6,451 nucleotides of DNA from Nitrososphaerales archaeon TH526 (lineage in GTDB: Archaea; Thermoproteota; Nitrososphaeria; Nitrososphaerales; Nitrososphaeraceae), in the NCBI GenBank assembly GCA_014523665.1, contig JAATVR010000059.1, positions 1 through 6,451 of the forward strand. The letters are read 5' to 3'. Position numbers and translations under genes: made by a program. The notes under the pieces are model-generated. The model saw only the letters and a program-made list of their open reading frames with translations. It made no database searches and was not told where the DNA came from. This document shows positions 1 to 4,596 of the stretch, in pieces; within the stretch, counting starts at the first letter, position 1, and each line of letters starts with the position of its first letter.

Positions 1-230
1 TCTTCAAGTTTTCCTCTATCCGAATTCATGGTACCATCTTCCTTTATTTTTTGTATCTCTCTGTCTGCTTCTATTCTAGCCTTCTTATATTCCGAAGACG
101 CCTTTCCAACATTTCTAGCAATTTCGGGTATTTTTTTCACACCAAAAAATAACAATACAATCACTGCGATTATAATCACCCACTCAATTCCTCCAGGAAT
201 CTGTAATAAGTAACTTCCTAACAGGACCAT
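1..230 (-). CDS. tatA: Sec-independent (twin-arginine) translocase subunit TatA/E, 3'-truncated by the window edge
   Basis: TatA forms the oligomeric, pore-associated part of the Tat system, which moves folded proteins across the cytoplasmic membrane. Seventy-six complete codons are visible, from the ATG at 228-230 to the left edge. The layout is that of the family: a short extracytoplasmic N-terminus (residues 1-16, ending PGGIEW), one membrane helix (about 17-29, WVIIIAVIVLLFF), the conserved Phe-Gly hinge (F29-G30), the GVKKIPE motif, then a charged amphipathic helix (IPEIARNVGKASSEY) and a Lys/Glu-rich tail. A protein of roughly 80-100 residues is usual, so little is missing. TatC is not in the window. 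A TATA-like box lies about 35 bases upstream. The plus-strand open frame across 28-213 is its antisense shadow. Confidence 0.9.
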   Translation of the reverse strand, partial: MVLLGSYLLQIPGGIEWVIIIAVIVLLFFGVKKIPEIARNVGKASSEYKKARIEADREIQKIKEDGTMNSDRGKLE

Positions 231-263
231 ATACTAGAACCATATGTGTATCTAAGGTAGTTT

Positions 264-273
264 GATTTAAGTT
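264..273 (-). promoter_or_regulatory. Candidate archaeal TATA box for tatA
   Basis: Read on the minus strand this is AACTTAAATC, an AT-rich TATA-like element centred about 38 bases before the tatA ATG. Transcription starting about 25 bases downstream would leave a leader of about 10 bases. No strong Shine-Dalgarno sequence precedes the ATG. The call rests on position and composition only. Confidence 0.4.
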
Positions 274-515
274 TGTCGAGAAATGTCAAATCTACTGCAG
301 CAACAAGACAACTGTCTTATATCTAATTGGTGAAAAATGTGGCCCTTAGTTATAATTGGATTAGGTATTACACGATCTTCTGTCAATAGTGAAACATTGA
401 GTCTAATGACTTTGGAATATTCTTGATTACATGGATGATTCTTCAATCGTCAGGCCGAACCATTCGATGATTTCTTCCGCATGCTGCGAGGCGAAATTGT
501 CCTAGAGCTGATACT

Positions 516-955
516 CAGTGCTATGGTGGGCCGAATCAGGGAACAGCTCCATGGCTTTCACTCTATCTCAGAATGTATCTTATGCCAAGTGACCTACTGT
601 TTCAATGTGGCCAGATCCCTAATTCGTTTCTGTTGAACCTATCAACTGGCGTATGGACCAGTGTAAATACTACATCTCAATAGAGATTATGGAACTGCGA
701 TCCGTCTACCTCTTCAGAATACCACAACAGAAAGAGGTAGGGTTATGCTTGTCGGAGGCTCTACTCAAATGTAATTAGAGGACTAGTATCTAGATGGATA
801 TTTGCAAACGATATAATGACTCTGCCACTTTAAGAATACCAGGTGAATTCATGACATCTAACTACTACTGAGCAAAATTACTACAATTGATAGGGCGGGA
901 ATTGCCGATACTAGTGACTTCTGCCAGTCATAGAATGGTAAACCTTCCAGTAGTT
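516..955 (+). pseudogene. Decayed kelch-repeat / galactose oxidase-like (glyoxal oxidase-type) secreted protein
   Basis: No intact frame exists here, but three successive plus-strand frames carry pieces of a kelch beta-propeller in the right order. Frame one (about 525-680) reads GPNQGTAPW, LYLRMYLMPS, then LLNLSTGVWTSVNTTSQ, which corresponds to the family pattern YPRMxLLPxG...LFxPxTxxWT. A one-base shift at about 681 leads to frame two (682-771) reading RDYGTAIRLPL then GRVMLVGGST, matching the family's R-YGTsvxLPL...VMxxGG block, and ends at a stop at 772-774. Frame three (from about 794) holds HRMVNLPVV at 929-955, like the ARxMVNxVLLPDG strand of the next blade, after an internal stop. 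The spacing of about 53 codons between GGST and HRMVN suits one blade. Copper-ligand regions and the C-terminal DUF1929-type domain are not seen. An ATG at 337 followed by WPLVIIGLGIT could be a remnant of the signal peptide, but that link is weak. Confidence 0.55.
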
Positions 956-1058
956 CAAAATGCCCTAAGCTTGTACTATCTGACTTCTGTTAGTACTTAT
1001 CTAATATTTTGGATAGGTTCTACAGCGTCATTATCCGCTTCTTCCTCCCTTTGACGTG

Positions 1059-1235
1059 TCATTCCCCATGTCTTTCAACAAACTGTACTGCTTTCTCAAC
1101 CACTGTAGCATTTGAGAGTAGGTCTATCTTCATTGCATAGGCTTGCATTTTTATACTTATTGCTTGTAAAATGTCACTATAAGTTAAATCAATGGCTTCC
1201 CTATTGATCCCTCTATGATTCTGCCAAATAGCACC
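1059..1235 (-). pseudogene. Fragment of an unidentified small protein, no usable start
   Basis: A minus-strand frame is open for 58 codons between a stop at 1236-1238 and its own stop at 1059-1061. It reads like real protein: INREAIDLTYSDILQ, then KMQAYAMKIDLLSNATVVE, then KAVQFVERHGE at the end, an amphipathic, probably helical sequence with ordinary composition. There is no ATG, GTG or TTG near the 5' end; the first ATG (1146-1148) would leave only 30 residues. It is most easily read as the C-terminal remnant of a gene whose 5' part is lost. I do not recognise the family. It could also be chance. Confidence 0.3.
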
Positions 1236-1550
1236 TCAGATGTAGTAACCATGTGGACGGATAATAGCACAAATGATCTAGGGAACTTCAATATCTTTCT
1301 GAATTCATATCGAACTAATTATTCTGTGGGTGAAAACGCATATGACTATGGCCAGACAAACGTACTTCTGACTCCTGGGTCCATCGTACTGCCTCAAATG
1401 GCTGCCCTCCCATTGAGTTATGCAAATGATACTTTAGTCCCTGAGAGCGAAAGGAAAGATACTGCTACCCTTAGCCAGATCCGGATCTGGATATTATGGC
1501 ATTTTTCTTACAAGAGTGAGTCTATGACGCTATTAGAAAGGCAATGTTGA
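1215..1550 (+). CDS. Uncharacterised ORF, probably a fragment of a secreted protein; doubtful as a functional gene
   Basis: This is a 111-codon ORF. The frame is open a little further upstream, to a stop at 1185-1187, and includes NGFPIDPS before the ATG, so the ATG may lie inside an older gene. Residues 1-85 have plausible composition for an exported protein, with several N-glycosylation-type sequons (NST, NST, NYS, NDT), many Ser/Thr/Asn residues and no long basic stretch. From the 16-base palindrome at 1475-1490 onward the translation changes character (SQIRIWILWHF) and looks like read-through into unrelated DNA. There is no signal peptide, no convincing promoter and no ribosome binding site. 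It is not recognisably the C-terminus of the kelch remnant upstream. It may be another decayed fragment. Confidence 0.3.
   Translation: MILPNSTSDVVTMWTDNSTNDLGNFNIFLNSYRTNYSVGENAYDYGQTNVLLTPGSIVLPQMAALPLSYANDTLVPESERKDTATLSQIRIWILWHFSYKSESMTLLERQC
1475..1490. repeat. Perfect 16-base palindrome
   Basis: CCAGATCCGGATCTGG is identical to its reverse complement over all 16 bases and does not extend further. It lies inside the doubtful 1215-1550 ORF, at the point where the translation stops looking protein-like. It could be a binding site for a dimeric protein, a rearrangement junction, or chance. Confidence 0.6.
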
Positions 1551-1824
1551 AGAGCGGATCTGATTAATTTCATCTCAATTTATTATATTTGTTCGCATCA
1601 TTTTCGAGTTTAATTCCGTCTAATTCTCGTCCCATACCAAAGACAACCTTGAAAGATCAGAAGATTAGGAGGACAAGTTAGATACGCAGAGATAGTTGAC
1701 CCATTACTTGAATACATATGTATGCAAAGCCCACTATCATCATCATCATTAAAAGGAAGATAGCCTTTCGGGTTATTTAACCAATTCCGCTATCGGAGTA
1801 TGTATCCTTTTTATTTCCTTCACA
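1551..1824. other. Intergenic stretch without a recognisable gene
   Basis: No supported gene is visible on either strand. A 21-codon minus-strand frame (1570-1635, MGRELDGIKLENDANKYNK) reads plausibly but is too short to call. A short (ATC)n tract lies at about 1735-1750. It is followed by two small inverted repeats, AAAGG/CCTTT and GGTTA/TAACC, between about 1752 and 1785. These precede the 3' end of the next minus-strand pseudogene and could take part in termination. Confidence 0.4.
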
Positions 1825-2430
1825 TTACTGTAGAAGAGGAGGAGGACAAACATAATTATTCGCTGGAAGTAGGTTGATATTATTTCCCGATAAAGGAGTT
1901 GGAAGGATTACGGTATCAACCCGATCAGAGGCAGGAGTGGCAGGGAGGGGTGTCTTTATTTTAACGTCATTGGTGGAGCTGAAAGCTAGCGTTCTACAAT
2001 TATTGAATAGATTTTTTACGTCAAAGTCGTCTCCTTGATTAGTTTCAATGTTATTTTTCCCGACAAAAATTTTTCCAGAAACATCATTGCTACTAGTAAA
2101 GAACAAGCCTCGATTTTCCTTATCCAATGCGACTTGCAAAGCCATCAACTTTTCATCATTGATAGGAATATTTACGCCCTTCTCTGGTTGACCTTCAATA
2201 GTAAATGAAAAAACCCTGCTCCGCAAGAAATTGCAGGCAAAGAAGGAAACCATGGTGAAATTGATTGTCTAGAAACGGGGAAAAATGGGGAAAAAACGTT
2301 TGATGATTGCTGCATGGTGTTTGAGGTAAAATATGTTTGCCCATTTGCAGATAGTACCGGTATCGAACAACTTGAGAAAAGAGCAAGAAGAGAGTATACT
2401 ATTGTTACCTATGCCACTACGTTGCCACAT
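1825..2430 (-). pseudogene. Frameshifted paralogue of the secreted two-cysteine protein encoded at 3317-3937
   Basis: Three frames joined in order rebuild a homologue of the 206-residue protein at 3317-3937. Starting at the ATG at 2428-2430, a short piece (MWQRSGI) shifts frame near 2409-2415 into VTIVYSLLALFSSCS, a signal peptide ending LSANG-QTYF (paralogue: SYA-QTYF). The same frame goes on through SPWFPSLPAISCGAG (paralogue: SPWFPSIPAISCGLG). A second shift, at the six-A run 2208-2213 (T6 on the coding strand), leads into FSFTIEGQPEKG, DVSGKIFVG, DFDVKNLFNNCRTL and the end. One extra T would restore that junction. Both conserved cysteines remain. The 9-residue repeat region of the paralogue is absent. 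The C-terminus extends about 46 residues beyond the paralogue's end and is rich in Pro, Thr, Asn and Asp (TPLPATPASDRV). The 142-codon ORF at 1825-2253 is only the last segment; its ATG falls inside SPWF and is not a true start. True decay, phase variation and a homopolymer sequencing error remain possible. Confidence 0.75.
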
Positions 2431-2486
2431 GTTCTCAAGCAACGGCTATCCGTCGATATATTGATTAATGACAATGGCAGATTTCC

Positions 2487-2496
2487 TATATTAAGC
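2487..2496 (-). promoter_or_regulatory. Possible TATA box of the frameshifted paralogue
   Basis: On the minus strand this reads GCTTAATATA, a good archaeal TATA-like sequence, 57 bases upstream of the ATG at 2428-2430. That would give a leader of about 30 bases, longer than for the other genes here, so the assignment is tentative. Confidence 0.25.
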
Positions 2497-2595
2497 GTGA
2501 GGCCTCTAAATACAATAAGTATTAGAATAGCATGTAAATCATAATAAGATTTAGAGAGTTTTATCATTATAACGTTAGAGTTAAGCTTAACTAGA

Positions 2596-3146
2596 TCAAA
2601 GGATGATCCCTCTTACACTATATGTTATGTATATTGTTCTAATGTATAACTTTCTTCTATGATTTACACCTCTATTTGAGTTATACCTTCCGTTACTATT
2701 TTTCATATTTTGTATTATGGCGAAAATGCATCGGCTCGAACTTATATTGAAAACTGAACCCCAATAATCAAATTGAACTGTCAAAGTGCATGGGATTTGC
2801 GTGAAGTACGAGACAAAATTATCTTGGGTTGCATCTGAGCACCGGATTCTGTGGTGTACTTTTCCATATTCCTAGTAGGATGATATGGCTGTGATTAAGA
2901 CATTAGAACCGCGGGTTGGAAAACAACGCATTCTATGAATGTCTACGTTCAATGCCACTTTAAAAGTTAGATATAAGAATTTAAGATTATAATCAAGTTT
3001 TGCTAGACCGTTAGCTATTTTTTTCTTGTTCCATTTACTGTTGAAGCTTCAATAAACAATGTCGGTTCTACTACAAATAAGGAATGCTTTTCCAAGATAA
3101 GCAAGAGGAAAAGGAAGATGCGTACAGCACGGAAAAAGAGCTTCAT
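2596..3146 (-). pseudogene. Probable decayed gene with an N-terminal signal peptide or membrane segment, family unknown
   Basis: An ATG at 3144-3146 opens a 43-codon frame beginning MKLFFRAVRIFLFLLLIL, a basic N-terminus plus a hydrophobic core typical of a signal peptide or anchor. It continues through SLFVVEPTLFIEASTVNG and then meets a TAG at 3015-3017, directly after an A7 run (3018-3024 on the plus strand). One extra A would join it to a frame open for 48 codons (ANGLAKLDYNLKF ...), a single TAG at 2872-2874, then 91 more codons (KVHHRIRCSD, SYFTQIPCTL, VQFDYWGSVF) to the stop at 2596-2598. The rebuilt protein would be about 180 residues and exported. I recognise no family. The second half drifts to low-quality sequence (SNGRYNSNRGVNHRRK), and a long open stretch can occur by chance at this base composition, so this is a tentative call. 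Confidence 0.3.
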
Positions 3147-3162
3147 AATCAAAGAGATTATG
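3144..3162. repeat. Short hairpin-forming inverted repeat
   Basis: CATAATC and GATTATG form a perfect 7-base-pair stem around a 5-base loop (AAAGA). It covers the ATG of the decayed gene at 2596-3146, so in its transcript the start codon would sit in the stem. It may be incidental. Confidence 0.4.
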
Positions 3163-3169
3163 GCAGCGT

Positions 3170-3243
3170 TTCACCTTCCTAATCGATAGAAACTGGCAGG
3201 ACTGAGAAGTTTATGCCTCACTTCACCTTCCTAATCGATAGAA
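3170..3243. repeat. Two perfect 22-base direct repeats, 52 bases apart
   Basis: Copies at 3170-3191 and 3222-3243 are identical. Each begins TTCACCTTCC and ends with the 11-mer CTAATCGATAG plus AA. The sequences after each copy also resemble one another (CTGGCAGG..GAGAAG and TTGGCCAGG..GGGAAGG), which points to an old tandem duplication of about 52 bases. Read on the minus strand each unit contains GGAAGGTGAA, which resembles a Shine-Dalgarno sequence, but it sits over 20 bases before the ATG at 3146. The same 11-mer, in opposite orientation, abuts the start codon of the intact secreted gene (3938-3948). ACCTTCC (3225-3231) and GGAAGGT (3264-3270) could pair as a hairpin. Confidence 0.7.
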
Positions 3244-3316
3244 TCTACCAATTGGCCAGGCTGGGAAGGTTTTGGCTCGCCTTTTTCAGAGCTATAATCT
3301 GCATTAATCACACCCA

Positions 3317-3937
3317 TTACCGACTATACATAAGTGTTTGACAATCATTGAAAAGGGTTTTAATATCAAAATCTTCGCCGTCATTATCTTTTATATTCTC
3401 CTCTCCGACAAAGATCAAACCTGAAACGTCCTTATCAGTAATAATTCGGCCGTTGTTGGACGCTATGATTTTGACTGCCATAAGTTCATCTTGCTCCGGT
3501 TCTCCTCCTTTGTCAGGAACTCCTAGTATATTGAAAGAGAATTTACCGAGTCCACAGGATATGGCAGGAATAGAAGGAAACCAAGGCGATACCGCCTGTC
3601 TTAACCCATACTGAGCCAGGCCAAGAAAGGGGAAGTTGTCTTGTGACGGAGTATAGGGATTAGTGGGATATGTGGGAGGGTAGGGATAGATGTTTGATGT
3701 GGGAGTGTAGGGATTGGTGGGATATGTGGGAGTGTAGGGATTGGTGGGATATGTGGGAGTGTAGGGATTGGTGGGATATGTGGGAGTGTAGGGATAGATG
3801 TTTGATCTGGGAAAATATGTCTGAGCATAAGAAGAGCTAGAGGGAAAACACAAAATTAGGACGATAGAAAATGTTAAAGTTAAGCTAAGGATGGTTACAA
3901 TAGAATTCTTTGTAAAGAAGTTTTGTGTTAAATCCAT
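3317..3937 (-). CDS. Secreted protein with six tandem Pro/Thr/Tyr 9-residue repeats and a C-terminal two-cysteine domain; family unnamed
   Basis: This is an intact 206-residue ORF of unknown function. Residues 1-38 form a signal peptide: a basic N-terminus to K10, a hydrophobic core about 13-31, then SSSSYA with likely cleavage before Q39. Residues 45-98 are six 9-residue units in the order SNIYPYTPT, three YPTNPYTPT, SNIYPYPPT, YPTNPYTPS, an extended, wall-like linker with many possible O-glycosylation sites. After SPWFPSIPAISC comes an approximately 80-residue domain with two cysteines (C128, C199), which could form a disulfide outside the cell, and the motifs DVSGLIFVG (170-178), DNDGEDFDIKTLFNDC (184-199) and QTL. 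The start is supported by the signal peptide at the N-terminus and by a TATA box 28 bases upstream, implying nearly leaderless mRNA. A frameshifted paralogue lies at 1825-2430. The role is unknown; a surface or envelope-associated protein is likely. I see no enzymatic motif. Confidence 0.85.
   Translation of the reverse strand: MDLTQNFFTKNSIVTILSLTLTFSIVLILCFPSSSSYAQTYFPRSNIYPYTPTYPTNPYTPTYPTNPYTPTYPTNPYTPTSNIYPYPPTYPTNPYTPSQDNFPFLGLAQYGLRQAVSPWFPSIPAISCGLGKFSFNILGVPDKGGEPEQDELMAVKIIASNNGRIITDKDVSGLIFVGEENIKDNDGEDFDIKTLFNDCQTLMYSR
3644..3805 (-). repeat. Coding tandem repeat, six units of 27 bases
   Basis: The array encodes residues 45-98 of the secreted protein. Three central units are identical at the DNA level (best seen as 3701-3727, 3728-3754 and 3755-3781). 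The flanking units differ by a few bases or encode the SNIYPY variant. Identity of DNA as well as protein points to recent duplication or gene conversion, and the unit length of 27 keeps the frame when copies are gained or lost. The repeat also keeps a second minus-strand frame open (3601-3828), which is a shadow. Confidence 0.9.
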
Positions 3938-3963
3938 CTATCGATTAGTATATGGAATTCCGC

Positions 3964-3979
3964 CTATATATGATATCAT
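3964..3979 (-). promoter_or_regulatory. TATA box and adjacent 10-base palindrome upstream of the secreted repeat protein
   Basis: Read on the minus strand, ATGATATCAT (3970-3979, a perfect palindrome) runs into TCATATATAG, whose TATA core lies at 3965-3973, about 26-36 bases before the ATG. This is the standard spacing for a leaderless archaeal gene. The palindrome overlaps the upstream edge of the box, where TFB or a dimeric regulator would bind. The TATA assignment is fairly strong and the operator role is speculative. Confidence 0.55.
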
Positions 3980-4026
3980 GTCTGTGGATATGAAACTGCT
4001 TATCTGACATTAATACTGTGATACAT

Positions 4027-4490
4027 TTATGGTATTGCGTATCTGATAATTTTGATGGTATTTTTTCCTAATCAAGATATAATAAGTGCCATTGAGCGAG
4101 ATCGCCAGTGGGTAGCTTAGCTTCAAAGATAATTACATTATATACTACGTCAACATACGTTTTCGCTATTGAAGTACCTGTATTACCAACGGTATATGTA
4201 AGACCTTCGGACTTAGCATAGCTATTCAGTTCTCTATAATAGCTTCCACTGATGTTGAGAAATCAACATCTTATCAAATAATATTCCATCTACTTCGTGC
4301 CAACTTTAGTATTTATCGACACATTCCATAACCCTAATACTACTTCTATATCTATAGTCGCTAGCCGCGTACTCAAAAAGAATACTAATATCGCGAATTG
4401 GGAAGTTCTTTAACCAGATTCGTGATCGATAATCGAATCTAGACATCATGAAATCCGTTGCAGCTGACTTCATTTGAAATTTATTGCATC
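4027..4490 (-). pseudogene. Decayed spherulation-specific family 4 (spherulin 4-like) protein
   Basis: The minus strand carries the conserved core of the spherulation-specific family 4 domain, broken by frameshifts and stops. Segment one (4467 down to 4309) is open for 53 codons, with SAATDF, IWLKNF, ISILFEYAASDYRYRS (compare family GYVxTxYGxRS) and VDKY. It is then cut by an in-frame TAA (4306-4308) where the family has Lys, and continues SWHEVDGILFDKM (family: W-xVDGIFFDEM). Segment two, in another frame (about 4254 down to 4068), reads SYYRELNSYAKSEGL, TYTVGNTGTSIAKTYVD and VVYNVIIFEAKLP, matching the family's YYxxLxxYAKSxG...TVGNPGT...YVG.VD.IIIYE. It ends at a TAG (4068-4070). A third short piece (KNTIKIIRYAIP, to 4027) matches the following strand. 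The acidic residue of the FDEM motif is replaced by Lys (FDKM). Intact members are usually exported, about 220-260 residues long and adopt a TIM-barrel-like fold; their function is poorly known. The signal peptide end is not recognisable. The family assignment is confident and the gene is clearly dead. Confidence 0.75.
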
Positions 4491-4525
4491 GTCTTCAAAA
4501 ATTGAGGGAAATTTACAATATCCCG

Positions 4526-4549
4526 TTTAGTTTGTGACTATAAACTAAA
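4526..4549 (-). terminator. Hairpin downstream of the lpxD-like gene, possible transcript end
   Basis: TTTAGTTT (4526-4533) and AAACTAAA (4542-4549) form a perfect 8-base-pair inverted repeat with an 8-base loop, starting about 48 bases after the stop codon at 4597-4599. No long T tract follows on the minus strand. Archaeal termination depends mainly on T-rich tracts, so this may instead stabilise the 3' end or be incidental. Confidence 0.35.
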
Positions 4550-4596
4550 GGTTCAACACAGACACAGACCTAACCTTGAGCAAAATTCAGTCCCAG

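Noticed and set aside
28..213. Plus-strand 61-codon hydrophobic ORF at the left edge
   Set aside because: It is exactly antisense to tatA, and the hydrophobicity comes from the complement of the TatA helix and its flanks.
2195..2386. Minus-strand 63-codon ORF
   Set aside because: It is a shadow frame of the frameshifted paralogue. The homologous residues (QTYF, SPWFPSLPAISC) are in a different minus-strand frame.
2314..2544. Plus-strand 76-codon ORF
   Set aside because: Its first half is antisense to the signal-peptide part of the pseudogene at 1825-2430, and the rest has no motif, promoter or protein-like pattern.
3168..3245. Possible two-repeat CRISPR array (first copy is flanked as GTTTC...GAAAC)
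   Set aside because: There are only two copies, the terminal bases are not kept in the second copy, the intervening 26-30 bases resemble the sequence after the second copy, and no cas gene is present. A degenerate tandem duplication explains it better.
3348..3614. Plus-strand 88-codon ORF
   Set aside because: It lies antisense within the secreted protein gene, whose signal peptide, repeats and conserved domain establish the minus-strand frame.
3601..3828. Minus-strand 75-codon frame rich in PTLPHIPPI repeats
   Set aside because: It is an alternate reading of the 27-base tandem repeat, kept open because the unit is a multiple of three and lacks stops. It has no signal peptide or conserved end.
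4416..4440. Inverted repeat AGATTCG/CGAATCT with an 11-base spacer
   Set aside because: It falls within the spherulation-specific family 4 remnant, in a segment that still reads as protein, and has no tract or context suggesting a terminator or tRNA stem.
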